Source of the DNA: a virus
Strand: one strand, 5' to 3'
DNA: 64,000 nt
Virus record (IMG/VR): IMGVR_UViG_3300030117_004654
Span: 27,866 to 91,865 of that record
How positions within the stretch are numbered: the first letter of the stretch is position 1; every line of letters starts with the position of its first letter. The notes under the pieces were generated by a model that searched no databases, was not told the origin of the DNA, and saw only the letters and a list, made by a program, of their open reading frames with translations. Position numbers and translations under genes: made by a program. Below are positions 1-9,477 of this stretch, piece by piece.

Positions 1-36
1 CATTTCGGATGCAAAATCTAGAGTATCAATTTCCAT
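1..36 (-). CDS. Start of a gene cut by the left window edge
   Basis: An ATG at 36-34 on the minus strand follows a GGAGG box with good spacing and opens a frame of 12 codons (MEIDTLDFASEM) that continues past base 1. It lies just after the stop of the metalloprotease-like gene, as expected for the next gene of the same operon. Too little is visible to name it. Confidence 0.6.
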   Translation of the reverse strand, partial: MEIDTLDFASEM

Positions 37-37
37 A

Positions 38-676
38 TCATTTACCTCCGGGCGGTTTTTGTTCTAAAGAGTAAATAAACTTTCTGTGCTTTTGTCCATA
101 TCGAGCAAGCATTTGTTTTGCTGATTGTGGAAATTTATCTTTATTCCAATCTTTTAATTCTTTTCTTGCAAGCAATTCTAATCTAGTTAACTTATTTTTT
201 TGTCTATGAGTTTTTGCCCAACGATTAACATAATTGATAAGTCTAGCAATTTTAGCGGGCATTTCTTTATGTGTTAATTCTTGACTAAGGCCTAGAATAT
301 AAGCGAACTTATTAAAATCTTGCTTTATTGTGTCTGGATGTTCAAGAAATTCTTTTAATGCAACATAAGGATTTTCAGGAAACATTCCCATATAAGCCAC
401 ATATTCTTTCTTTCTATTAGGATGCCAATAAAACTCTTCATCGGCTGCGTCGTGGGCTGCATGAGTTGATTCGTGCATAATCACTCTTTTAACATATTCC
501 ATTAATTCCTTTTCAGTTGGTTCTCTACCCAATTTAGTTTTTACAAAATCATAAATCTTTTTATGATTAATTTGGATATTACTAAATTCTGGCATATTAC
601 CCCAAGATTCATAATGACCTAATCCTTTAGGTTCATCACTAAAGTCAATATCAACCTTAAGAATATCCCACCACAT
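38..676 (-). CDS. Tagged HExxH metalloprotease-like protein (gluzincin type)
   Basis: 212 aa. The protein opens with MWWDILK, the N-terminal sequence shared by many proteins of this arm. It carries HESTH at residues 68-72, then E91-Y-V-A-Y95. HExxH plus a downstream ExxAY glutamate is the zinc site of small gluzincin proteases: two His and one Glu bind zinc, and E69 is the catalytic base. No signal peptide or membrane segment is visible. Role is inferred: virion protein processing, or a cargo protease delivered with the tagged set. Another tagged protein (14426-15070) has the same arrangement without sequence similarity elsewhere. Confidence is good for the zinc site and modest for activity. 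Confidence 0.6.
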   Translation of the reverse strand: MWWDILKVDIDFSDEPKGLGHYESWGNMPEFSNIQINHKKIYDFVKTKLGREPTEKELMEYVKRVIMHESTHAAHDAADEEFYWHPNRKKEYVAYMGMFPENPYVALKEFLEHPDTIKQDFNKFAYILGLSQELTHKEMPAKIARLINYVNRWAKTHRQKNKLTRLELLARKELKDWNKDKFPQSAKQMLARYGQKHRKFIYSLEQKPPGGK

Positions 677-688
677 AATTATATCCCC

Positions 689-1225
689 TTATATCGAAGC
701 CCCTGCTCTACTTTCTACTAGGAAAATCTCATCTGATTCTATACCGTATTTTTTACCATCTATTGCGGGAGTTTCTTTATCTAATATAACCTGCTCAAAG
801 TCAACGTATCTTTCTTCAGGCTTCCAATCCATATCAAGTTCTATCAATTCTCTCTTCTTTTCTTCAGGTGTTTGGTTCTCTAAAAACTCTAATGGGTCAC
901 GGATATATTTTACACTACCAAATGAACTTAATATTTTACCGTTGTAATTTTCTTTGAACCATTCTATTAATGTTTTAAGATTTTTAGCATAAATAGTTTT
1001 ACCTACACCAACCACAACACCGGTTTTATACCCATCGTAATCGGAATTACTGTAATCAAATTGACTAGAATCAAATGTAACATATTGTCCAGCAGGAACA
1101 TATGTAAATTTCATTCCATATTCTTCTTCTTTTATTTTAATAACTTTATGATTAGGTATAAGAATTCGTTTTTTGGGTTCAGGGTCTTGTCCCCCTCTTC
1201 TTCTTTTCAAAATATCAAACCACAT
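689..1225 (-). CDS. Tagged protein of unknown function
   Basis: 178 aa, beginning MWFDILKRRR, the shared N-terminal tag followed by basic residues. The rest has a Tyr/Asp-rich stretch around residues 52-66 and alternating beta-type segments, then a charged C-terminal third. I recognise no family. The start codon overlaps the stop of the upstream gene at 1225, so the two are translationally coupled. Confidence 0.75.
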   Translation of the reverse strand: MWFDILKRRRGGQDPEPKKRILIPNHKVIKIKEEEYGMKFTYVPAGQYVTFDSSQFDYSNSDYDGYKTGVVVGVGKTIYAKNLKTLIEWFKENYNGKILSSFGSVKYIRDPLEFLENQTPEEKKRELIELDMDWKPEERYVDFEQVILDKETPAIDGKKYGIESDEIFLVESRAGASI

Positions 1226-1590
1226 TATTCATCACCATATGTATATTCATACCAATCCCAATGAACCATATCAAGTAATTCTTCAAAATCTGCCGCTATC
1301 TTATCCCATTCAACATCTGCTAAAGCATGAGTTTGAGTAAACTCTTCAAGCATTAATTGGTAAGTCAAGCCCATATGAGGCGAATTTAGAATATTATGTA
1401 AATTCTTGGCTAACCACATTTCAGTTTGTTCAGGTGTTATGTTTTTTTCATTAGGATGTGGGTATTCCGGCGAGTCAGGGTCTAAAGCAATTGATAAAAG
1501 ATGTTTTGCCATCTCCCCATCTTCAACAAATATCTTACTATACATAGCCTGAGTAGCAGCGTTGCCTGTTTTTAATATATTAAACCACAT
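1225..1590 (-). CDS. Tagged acidic protein of unknown function
   Basis: 121 aa if translation starts at 1590, giving MWFNILKTG at the N terminus. An upstream in-frame ATG at 1617 would add nine residues and bury the tag, so 1590, lying two bases beyond the preceding gene's stop, is preferred. The body is helical and acidic, rich in Trp and Tyr near its C terminus, ending GDE. No family recognised. Confidence 0.72.
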   Translation of the reverse strand: MWFNILKTGNAATQAMYSKIFVEDGEMAKHLLSIALDPDSPEYPHPNEKNITPEQTEMWLAKNLHNILNSPHMGLTYQLMLEEFTQTHALADVEWDKIAADFEELLDMVHWDWYEYTYGDE

Positions 1591-1591
1591 A

Positions 1592-2197
1592 TTATTCACC
1601 AACAGGTTCGTAATCAATCAATAATGCTCTCCAAGTTTTCTCAAAACTATCACTATATTTCTTTACTGCCCATGCTGCATTAGGGTCATTTTCATATCTA
1701 TTTTTAAACCATTGAATGGTTTTTTCTGGTATACCCGGAAATTGTTCTAAAGCCTTTTCTGAAGGATTAATAATCCAATTAAATCTACCTCTTTGCATAT
1801 TTAAATATTTTCCGAGTGGAGTCGCTTTTGGCTTCAATCCTGCAATTTTAGGAACAACTATATTAGCATCTCTAGTATCTGCTAATCTAGAATAAACACC
1901 TCTAACCCCATTTGTTGTTCGATATTTAGGTATAACATAAGCATCACCAAAGAAAGCATAATCTCCTGCTAATTGATACCCAATAAAACCGACAGGTTTT
2001 CCTTTATCTTCAACATTAAAGTTATCATCATTATGAATTGCAACAATATATCTATTAATAGGATACATTTCAGATAATTCTGGATTTCTGGGGTCTAATT
2101 TTTTACCCCAAGATTCCTGCCAACGAGAAGCGATAGTACTTTTATCAGAATTTTGAAATCGAATCTCTAATTCGTGCATTTGATTTTCTTCAGTCAT
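1592..2197 (-). CDS. GNAT-like acetyltransferase
   Basis: 201 aa. The central part, residues about 65-110, reads as the core of a GNAT fold: a beta strand VGFIGY, a second strand ending in DAYVIPKYR, and then a helix with a glycine-containing turn (TTNGVRGVYSRL) in the place of the acetyl-CoA pyrophosphate loop. GNAT enzymes transfer acetyl groups to amines or protein N termini. It is one of the few proteins in this arm without the N-terminal tag. Its start overlaps the upstream gene's stop (ATGA). Substrate unknown; acetylation of virion or tagged proteins is only a guess. Confidence 0.5.
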   Translation of the reverse strand: MTEENQMHELEIRFQNSDKSTIASRWQESWGKKLDPRNPELSEMYPINRYIVAIHNDDNFNVEDKGKPVGFIGYQLAGDYAFFGDAYVIPKYRTTNGVRGVYSRLADTRDANIVVPKIAGLKPKATPLGKYLNMQRGRFNWIINPSEKALEQFPGIPEKTIQWFKNRYENDPNAAWAVKKYSDSFEKTWRALLIDYEPVGE

Positions 2198-4683
2198 CTA
2201 CACAACCCCTTAATCTTATAAATGATTTCTCCGCTAAGACCATAATTAGAAGAAAGATTTTGCATAGAGTCATGAGATTTAACTATTGAATCAATTTCAA
2301 TTGTAGTAACTTCGACCTTATCTTCTTTATGAATTCTATTTATTAGATAATCCATATCAGAAATATCATCAGTAAATAACTCACCATAATAAATTTTTAA
2401 TCCAGCCGATTTTCTGATAACATCATAAGCATTCATAATAGCATCATTGATTTCATCAGACTTTCTAACAGAAGGACTACTGACCTCTAAAAATTTATTA
2501 ACAAGTTCTTGTAATTTTTTACCACTAATCTCTCTAAACTTTTGTTCCTTTCTTAAAATTTGATTCATTTGTTCAGAAGAGAGTAATGTACGAAGTCTAG
2601 TAATAGGTTTCCTAGAATCTAATTTATCATACTCACTTAAGTTCTTACCCATAAAATTAATGGTACTAAGGTCAACATCAGGATAATTTCTTGTAGCAAT
2701 AGTTGAAGCATAGTCAGCCGCCCAATTTCTATTATCTTCTTCAAATTTTTCAGGTAATAATTCATCTAATATTTCAACAATATCTTCTAACGCTTGAATA
2801 AATATCGGCCAACTTTCTTCTCCACCCTTTCTAATAGTTTCAAAGAAATTAATAAGTTCTTGCAAATCAGTAATAGTAATATTTTCAGCATATCCATCCA
2901 AGATTTCTTGTTCTGCCTTAACCTCATCAGTTTGTGAAAAATTCATTTTAAGATTTCTAAAATCATAATTTCTAACATCTTCTGCAAAATCAGGTTTCTC
3001 ATCTTCAGCAAACATATTAGAAGTTAATGGACCGAAATAATATTTATCCATAGATTCTATCAAATTTTTAATAGCAGTATTAAATGTTTCTTCATCAAAC
3101 TTTCTCTTAATTGATGGTCTAAATGGTTGCGCTCTATCCATTCTCATTCCTGTTTTTGGAGGCGTTTTCTTACCTGCTTGTAATGGTGGTGCGCCGCTTC
3201 CACTCATAACATCACTAACACTTTGAGAAACCATAAATTGACCCTTACTTTCAATTAAAACATCATTAAGGAAAGCAAAGAAATCTTCAGCACTTTGATT
3301 TAAATTAGCATAATCCTGTTGTTTTATGGTTCCATCTTCACCTTCCATTAATTCAACTAACCAATCAGTGTAAGGAAGATAAACCGAATCATATTCGCTT
3401 TCAGCAGATGTTTCCATAATTTGTTCCCAAATATTCATTGCGTTTTTATATTCAGAATCTGTTGATTTTTCATAAGCATATTGTAAAAATTCTTTCATGT
3501 ATTCTTTGAAGAAATCTGACTCATCAAATGCAATAGGGATAGATATGTCATCAAATAATTGAGCCTCAATAATGTAATATAAAATAGGGTCAACCTTTTT
3601 ATTTTTAGTTAACAAATCAGTTTCTTCTAACGCAAGTTCACTCATTTGGCCTCTAACTTTACCTAATTTTTCTTTCCAATCTCTAGCAGTTCTTCCAAAA
3701 ATATCTTCCATATCTGAACTAGAAATTGCTTTTGGTGCATCCCGTATAACAACAGATTCTCCAACAACAGGCTCATTAATTCTTTGTCCCTGTTCAGTAT
3801 TAGGTCCGGGCCTTTGTAATTGAGTTAAATAATTTTTTGCTTCGTTTCTTGCACCTTCTTCATATTCTTTAAGATTCATACCAAGAGGTAATTTACCACC
3901 TAACATTTCCATTACTTTTAATAGACGCAATTGTTCTTTTTCTAATTTAATTCTAGGTGATTTAACATTAATTACATATTTAGGCAATTCTGGAATAGTT
4001 AACCCATGTTCCTCATTTGACCAAAAATCAGTATTTTTTAATTCTTTTGTAAATTGTTTCCAAGAGGTTTCTAACGCAGACCATTCATCATTAACCTTAT
4101 CCCAAAAAGTGTAGATAGTATCTCTATCTTTAGATAATGTTATATCAACATCATTAATTTCATCTAGCATACCATCAATAGTTAGTGTAACTTTCTTTAA
4201 TTTAGAAGGGTCAGGCATATTTGCTACATCTGCTGATAATTTAATCATTACTTGTTGTAATTGGGAAACACCTTCCATGCCCTGCTTTGATAACAATTGC
4301 TCAACAATTTCTAATTGTCCTAATAATTCTTCTAAATCGTCATCATCCTTAATGTATGTAAAATTGGGAGTAACCTTATTGACATTAAAGTTAGAAATTA
4401 AATTATTGTATTTCAAGTTACCTGAACCATATTTAATGTTCTTAAAATACTGTTTATCAATTTTATCAATTTGAGCAGGAGGGAAATACTGTGGCCCAGC
4501 GTCAGCAGACTTATCTCCTTCAGAAATAATTTCATCTAAATATTCATCAAAATCTAAACCTTCTGCTTCAATTGCATCTTCATAATCATCTTGGAAATCA
4601 TCAGACCAACGAGATACTTTATTTTGTATTTTGGCTTGTTTATAAGCCTCTATAAATTCTTGTTTTCTTTCTTCAAAACTCAT
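2194..4683 (-). CDS. Large acidic helical protein, probable virion-associated
   Basis: 829 aa from the ATG at 4683, which has a GGAGGA box seven bases upstream; the ATG at 4689 is too close to that box. N terminus MSFEERKQEF resembles but does not match the tag. The protein is Asp/Glu-rich and mostly helical, with predicted coiled-coil character between about 120 and 320, a proline-rich linker near 500-515 (PPLQAGKKTPPKTG), and no recognisable catalytic motif. The size and place in a structural-looking operon suggest a virion component. Function unknown. Confidence 0.75.
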   Translation of the reverse strand: MSFEERKQEFIEAYKQAKIQNKVSRWSDDFQDDYEDAIEAEGLDFDEYLDEIISEGDKSADAGPQYFPPAQIDKIDKQYFKNIKYGSGNLKYNNLISNFNVNKVTPNFTYIKDDDDLEELLGQLEIVEQLLSKQGMEGVSQLQQVMIKLSADVANMPDPSKLKKVTLTIDGMLDEINDVDITLSKDRDTIYTFWDKVNDEWSALETSWKQFTKELKNTDFWSNEEHGLTIPELPKYVINVKSPRIKLEKEQLRLLKVMEMLGGKLPLGMNLKEYEEGARNEAKNYLTQLQRPGPNTEQGQRINEPVVGESVVIRDAPKAISSSDMEDIFGRTARDWKEKLGKVRGQMSELALEETDLLTKNKKVDPILYYIIEAQLFDDISIPIAFDESDFFKEYMKEFLQYAYEKSTDSEYKNAMNIWEQIMETSAESEYDSVYLPYTDWLVELMEGEDGTIKQQDYANLNQSAEDFFAFLNDVLIESKGQFMVSQSVSDVMSGSGAPPLQAGKKTPPKTGMRMDRAQPFRPSIKRKFDEETFNTAIKNLIESMDKYYFGPLTSNMFAEDEKPDFAEDVRNYDFRNLKMNFSQTDEVKAEQEILDGYAENITITDLQELINFFETIRKGGEESWPIFIQALEDIVEILDELLPEKFEEDNRNWAADYASTIATRNYPDVDLSTINFMGKNLSEYDKLDSRKPITRLRTLLSSEQMNQILRKEQKFREISGKKLQELVNKFLEVSSPSVRKSDEINDAIMNAYDVIRKSAGLKIYYGELFTDDISDMDYLINRIHKEDKVEVTTIEIDSIVKSHDSMQNLSSNYGLSGEIIYKIKGLCR

Positions 4684-4685
4684 AT

Positions 4686-6965
4686 TCATTCCTCCGTTAA
4701 GAACCCTTCCTTGACTAAATCATCTAATAATTCAGGATATGTAGAATTTATTGCATCCATTTGATTATTTTTAATTTTCTCTAATCTTTTTTTAACAAGC
4801 CCTTTTATTCCATCTCTAATATTTTCCAAAGCCGTTTGCAAAGTTTTAGAAAAATCATCAACATCACTATCTAATTCTCCATCTAAAATATTTCTTAGTC
4901 TTTCTTTTTCTGGAATCTTTTCTTGATACTTATCATTTAATGTATGAAGAAGTGGTCTTAAAACTTTTTGGTCAGCAACTTCTTTTTCAACCTTTCCTAA
5001 AAAATCTATCACAGATATAAAATTAGAATTAGATAATTTTAGTTTTTCTTCCGGAGAAGAAGTAATTATTCCATTTGGACCTGTTAAATCTGAGGATGTA
5101 TAATACACATCGAATAAAGTGTATGCTATTGTTTTTTCTAGAGGAGAACCACTTTTAAGTTTATTTGCATCCTTAAATGTGCCTTCTTCTATATTACCAA
5201 CAAGACCTTGAAGGTGAAACTCTTTAGTTAAATGCCTATTATCAGGATTACGTCTAAAGGTTCTAAACCTACTTCTTAACGCCCTCCAATTACTAGGTGG
5301 ATTATCTAAATATAGATAGTTATGTAACTCTCTAACTATTTCCGAATATTTATCCGAACCTTCAGGTAATTTATACAACCCAACGACCTGTTTTGCACCG
5401 CCCTCTTTGGTCTGTGTGGGGGATTTTTCGCCACCGACCACCCCGAAACCACTGTTCTGACGGCCCTGTTTTTTTGAAATGAAATCAGAACGTTCTTCAG
5501 GAGAATAAGCGCGTAAAAACGCATCTACAAGTTTTTTATTATCGCCTTGAGGGTTCGCTTCTTGAAGTGCCGAGGCCAATAGGTCAATAAAATCAACGAA
5601 ATCTTTAGTAACTGAATTTCTAATTCTAGAAATCTTATCCTTCATACTTTGAACATATTTATCTCTAGACTCATTATAGATATTTTTATCTGGACTATTT
5701 AATTGAGCATTAAGAATAGTTTTATATTGTTTTTCATCTAAGTTATCTCTACCAAGTATTGTTAGAATACCGTCATCATCTTTATTACCGGTATTATATT
5801 TATTCCAAGATTGATTAACATAATCTTCTTTTACTGCATCTTCTCGTATAACAATACTAGATAATTCTGAAAACCATTCATTAGCAAGAGTATTTTCTAC
5901 TTCAGTATTTTGTTTCATAATTCCTTCTAGTAGAGGATTTAGCCACATCCTTTGATTTTTTTCCTGTTTACCTTTTAAGAATTTATTTAGACCTAATCCC
6001 ACCTTTAAATATCCTCTAATGGGATTGCCTCTAATTTTCTTTTTAGTTGCAAATTTTCTAAGATAAGTTAATGCTTCTCGTGGTGTAATATCATTAACTT
6101 GGTATTTTTTGATTTCTACATCTTGCTTAAGATGGCCAAAGAAAGCCTTAAGTTTTGGAGTATCTTCTGGAACATATTGAATAAGAGTTTGTACTGTTTC
6201 ATCACCAAGAGAACTTATTAGTAATACTTTATCTCTTCTTTTTGGTTGTAAACTTTTATAATTTTTAGCCATTAAAGTTTCAATTTCATCCCAATCTGGA
6301 GTTTGATTTGCCTTCAATGTTTCTGCCGCATCTTTGAGTAAATCTACTAATTGAGCATGGGCTAATTTTTGAGTTTGTGGTGGAGAACTCCTACCACCAT
6401 GAGTTGAATCATGTTCTTTGAACTTCTCCATCAATGGTTGTAATTTAACATAATTCTCTTTAACTAAATTTCTATTTTCTTTAAATTCGGCCCTATCAGT
6501 TTTTCTCTCAGAAAATGGAATTAAATCTTTTGCCGCAGAATTTTCATTCCATTCAAAGAATTTTTTATAAGTAATAGTTGGCTGCATAAATCCAGCAAAA
6601 GCATACTTATCAAATGTTTTTTCAAACAATTGTAGTTGTAAATCAAATGATATATCTGTAAGAAGTTTCCTCCACTTAGAATTATTTCTTCCGGGCAATT
6701 GTAATTTAGTAACAGATTTTTCTGACTTAAGCATCTTGTTTTCTTTAGTCATCTCGTCTAACCAATCTCTTGCATACTTAACAAAAAAATCTACTTCCTT
6801 TTCAGAATGCATTTTAATTAATTCTAGAATATAACTATTAATAAGATTATACCAATTAGGGTTTATTTTTTTAGCCTTACGCCAAATTTCAGGGGCGGCA
6901 TCATAAACCTCTTTCAATTTAGAAAGATTAGTTTTTTCTACCTTTAGAATATTTGCCCAATTCAT
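4686..6965 (-). CDS. Tagged large helical protein, probable virion-associated
   Basis: 759 aa beginning MNWANILKVEK, the shared tag, with a GGAGGA box before the start. Long Lys/Glu-rich helical body. A Gly/Ser/Gln-rich insert near residues 495-525 (KKQGRQNSGFGVVGGEK) is encoded by a locally GC-rich patch unlike the rest of the gene and looks like a flexible linker or processing region. No enzyme motif recognised. It overlaps both neighbours by four bases. Confidence 0.75.
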   Translation of the reverse strand: MNWANILKVEKTNLSKLKEVYDAAPEIWRKAKKINPNWYNLINSYILELIKMHSEKEVDFFVKYARDWLDEMTKENKMLKSEKSVTKLQLPGRNNSKWRKLLTDISFDLQLQLFEKTFDKYAFAGFMQPTITYKKFFEWNENSAAKDLIPFSERKTDRAEFKENRNLVKENYVKLQPLMEKFKEHDSTHGGRSSPPQTQKLAHAQLVDLLKDAAETLKANQTPDWDEIETLMAKNYKSLQPKRRDKVLLISSLGDETVQTLIQYVPEDTPKLKAFFGHLKQDVEIKKYQVNDITPREALTYLRKFATKKKIRGNPIRGYLKVGLGLNKFLKGKQEKNQRMWLNPLLEGIMKQNTEVENTLANEWFSELSSIVIREDAVKEDYVNQSWNKYNTGNKDDDGILTILGRDNLDEKQYKTILNAQLNSPDKNIYNESRDKYVQSMKDKISRIRNSVTKDFVDFIDLLASALQEANPQGDNKKLVDAFLRAYSPEERSDFISKKQGRQNSGFGVVGGEKSPTQTKEGGAKQVVGLYKLPEGSDKYSEIVRELHNYLYLDNPPSNWRALRSRFRTFRRNPDNRHLTKEFHLQGLVGNIEEGTFKDANKLKSGSPLEKTIAYTLFDVYYTSSDLTGPNGIITSSPEEKLKLSNSNFISVIDFLGKVEKEVADQKVLRPLLHTLNDKYQEKIPEKERLRNILDGELDSDVDDFSKTLQTALENIRDGIKGLVKKRLEKIKNNQMDAINSTYPELLDDLVKEGFLTEE

Positions 6966-8953
6966 GACTGTTCCTCCGGTTCAGGCTCATCAGGTTTCAT
7001 TTCTTCTTCCTTTTCTTCTTCCGCAAAAGTTTCTTTAGGCGGTTGAGTTGTTTCATCACTAATTGTTAATTCTTCTTCAGGTTCTTTTTCTTCAGGTTCT
7101 TCTGCCTGTTGTTCTTTTTCTTCAGGTGTTGGGTCAGGTGTTGGGTCAACTGCTCTTTCATGTGCATTTGATACCCAATCGCGTTCTGCTGCATTATATT
7201 TCCATTGACCATCAGGAGATAATTCGCCGTCTTTAGGGGCAGGTTTACCCATACTTCCTTCTTTCCAATCTCCCCCTTCTTGTGTTTCTGATTCAGGGAC
7301 TTCTCGCAACGGTGTCCTTTCTCGTAATCCATATTTCTGCTTAAATTCGCCTAATTTTCTTTTATGCCAAGGTGTAGTTTGTCGCATTACTTGTTTTTTA
7401 TTTCTTTGCAACATCTCTCTCCAATCATATAAATCTCTAGTTGGCATTTTAAATTCTGCCTCATTTTCTGGAAGTGCTTCGCCTTCTGCCCCAAATTTCT
7501 TTTCCCAATTAATAGGGATTTTTCTATCTAAACTTCTTATTGTTTTTCTCCAACCTTGAGGTCTTTCACTTTCAGCAACATCCATAATTTTCTTTTTTTG
7601 TTCAACTGCGTCAATAATCTTTTTCTTCTTTCTTTCTCTACCTCTTTGGATAGCACTGTCTTGGTCAGCAACATTACCCATCATACGCATTTCTTGCTCA
7701 AATCTTTTTTGATGCCATTTATCAGAACCGGGAGTATATTTAGAAGTTTTTAGTTGTTCTTTCCATCTACCAAGTTTTTCTTTACCAGCACCATATAATT
7801 CTTTACCCTTTTCTTTACCGGTATCATATAATTCTTTACCTGCATCAAAAACCATTTGAGCAGCATCACCTTGAACATTTCTCATTTGCGTTCTTGCTGC
7901 TGGGCCTAATCTTTCTTCTCTTTCTCTACGTTGTGCTTCCAACATATCTCTACGTTCATTTTCATCAGTAGCCTCATCAAACGCTTGATTAAACTCATCT
8001 CTTCTTAATTTATCTTGCCACCTATCATAAGCCTGTTTATGATGTTCTTTACCCCTTTGTTCTTTAGCAGGTTTATCTACCATTTCTCCTCTTAGGGCTT
8101 CTAATAATCTATTTCTATTTTGTTCTTGAGAAGAAGTTCTTTTATCAGAAACATCCCTAAATGCTTCTGTTAATCTTTCTAAATTTTTAGGTTGTGATGC
8201 TATTGTTTTTTCACGTAATTGTTGCAATCTTGATTTAGGAACAGGTTTATCTAATAACCTTTCTACTGCTGTTTTACCCCTTGGTTTATCAACTAAAGCA
8301 GATAAAGCAGGTGTTTTTTCCTTTCTCCATTCTTCGGGAGATAATGATGCTAATCTCTCTTTTTCTGCAATTTCTTCATCTTCTCTTTGAATATCTTCTT
8401 CAATTTCTGTAAGCCACTCATCGCCTACTTTATTTCTTCTTTTAGTATCTGCACCACGACGGGCGGCTTCTGAGCGTTTATCGGCTAATGCCTCTTGTTC
8501 GCCCTCTTCTACTAATCTACGTTGTTCTAGAATATCTTCTCCGCGAAGACGATTTCTTTCCTCTTCTTTTTCTCTTCTTCTTGCAGACTCTATTCCTCTT
8601 TGTTCTAATTTGGCTTGTTCCGCACGTTCACCTTCAAGGAATTTTTCTCTATTTGCTGCATCTAATTCTAATCCACTTAATTGTTGTTCTCCTCTTGAAC
8701 GTGGACCAAAACCTAATGCTCTTATAGCCCTTTGTGACCAAGTTTCTTTAGGAAGTTCTCCTTCCCCTGACCTTGCTCTTTCCATTCTTTCTTTTCTTTC
8801 AGCAGCAACTCTTTCTTTTTCTGCTTCTCTAGCCATATAGTCACTAAATTCATCTTCAGTCATATCTGAATCAGATGCTTCTTGAATTCTTCTCATTGTA
8901 TCTTGATGAGCCCTTCGGCTTTTTTCGATGTTTAATGTATCTTTCCAAGTCAT
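6962..8953 (-). CDS. Tagged highly charged coiled-coil protein with LEA-like repeat
   Basis: 663 aa beginning MTWKDTLNIEK, a variant of the tag. The composition is extreme: Arg, Glu, Lys and Gln dominate almost throughout, consistent with long coiled coils. Around residues 367-395 an 11-residue pattern (GKELYDTGKEK, then GKELYGAGKEK) repeats, similar in style to LEA or apolipoprotein-type amphipathic repeats. The last 60 residues are Pro/Glu-rich and probably disordered. Such a protein could act as scaffold, internal core or DNA-condensing partner; none of these is shown by the sequence alone. Confidence 0.72.
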   Translation of the reverse strand: MTWKDTLNIEKSRRAHQDTMRRIQEASDSDMTEDEFSDYMAREAEKERVAAERKERMERARSGEGELPKETWSQRAIRALGFGPRSRGEQQLSGLELDAANREKFLEGERAEQAKLEQRGIESARRREKEEERNRLRGEDILEQRRLVEEGEQEALADKRSEAARRGADTKRRNKVGDEWLTEIEEDIQREDEEIAEKERLASLSPEEWRKEKTPALSALVDKPRGKTAVERLLDKPVPKSRLQQLREKTIASQPKNLERLTEAFRDVSDKRTSSQEQNRNRLLEALRGEMVDKPAKEQRGKEHHKQAYDRWQDKLRRDEFNQAFDEATDENERRDMLEAQRREREERLGPAARTQMRNVQGDAAQMVFDAGKELYDTGKEKGKELYGAGKEKLGRWKEQLKTSKYTPGSDKWHQKRFEQEMRMMGNVADQDSAIQRGRERKKKKIIDAVEQKKKIMDVAESERPQGWRKTIRSLDRKIPINWEKKFGAEGEALPENEAEFKMPTRDLYDWREMLQRNKKQVMRQTTPWHKRKLGEFKQKYGLRERTPLREVPESETQEGGDWKEGSMGKPAPKDGELSPDGQWKYNAAERDWVSNAHERAVDPTPDPTPEEKEQQAEEPEEKEPEEELTISDETTQPPKETFAEEEKEEEMKPDEPEPEEQS

Positions 8954-9090
8954 TGCTCATCACCCCAATACCATTCATAAATTTTATCTATTATATCTTT
9001 ATGTTCGTTCTTATGGTCGCGCCAAATTTTCTTTTTATTTAAGTTTTTATATCCTTCAAGTTGAGCGTTCCAATAGTCCCAATTGAACAT
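8950..9090 (-). CDS. Small Trp-rich protein
   Basis: 46 aa (MFNWDYWNAQL...), ending WYWGDEQ. It sits between tagged genes with a four-base overlap to the next gene. The N terminus has Trp at position 4 in a context that might be a degenerate tag. Five Trp and four Tyr in 46 residues. No family recognised. Confidence 0.55.
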   Translation of the reverse strand: MFNWDYWNAQLEGYKNLNKKKIWRDHKNEHKDIIDKIYEWYWGDEQ

Positions 9091-9170
9091 TATAATCCTT
9101 TTCCCCATACTGTATATCTTGGCAAATACTGTGCGTATTTAGATAACCATGTTGCTAATTTATCAATCAC
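9090..9170 (-). CDS. Possible 26-residue peptide, GTG start
   Basis: A GTG at 9170 overlaps the end of the upstream gene, and the frame ends in TAA sharing a base with the ATG of the next gene (TAATG). The peptide (VIDKLATWLSKYAQ...) is amphipathic. Support comes only from the tight overlaps at both ends. Confidence 0.3.
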   Translation of the reverse strand: MIDKLATWLSKYAQYLPRYTVWGKGL

Positions 9171-9477
9171 TTTCTTCGCCTAACCAATTAAGTAAAATTT
9201 TCTTATTTGCTTCTTTGTCTGCAAATCTACCGTGTAAGGAAGGGGCTAAATCATATTCCCTAAGCATCATTTGAATTTGTTTAAGCACCATTCTAGCGGT
9301 TTCAGGGTCTTCTGCTGACATATATGTTTTTATCATATTCAAAAGAACAGGTCGCATTCTTTCTTTCATAGCCGCCTGAACTTCTTTTTCTGCTTCTCTT
9401 ACATCTTTTGGTGCAAATCTTCTTGCATCAGATATAGCATCCTTTGTGCTAATTTTTAATATATCTTCCCAACTCAT
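9163..9477 (-). CDS. Tagged small helical protein
   Basis: 104 aa, MSWEDILKIST at the N terminus, a nearly ideal copy of the shared tag. The rest is helical with mixed charge. The start overlaps the upstream stop by four bases (ATGA). No family recognised. Confidence 0.75.
   Translation of the reverse strand: MSWEDILKISTKDAISDARRFAPKDVREAEKEVQAAMKERMRPVLLNMIKTYMSAEDPETARMVLKQIQMMLREYDLAPSLHGRFADKEANKKILLNWLGEESD

Noticed and set aside
5336-5524. Frame shadowing the 759-aa gene in a GC-rich patch
   Set aside because: It lies entirely inside a long coupled gene in another frame; the composition change is explained by a Gly/Ser/Gln linker.
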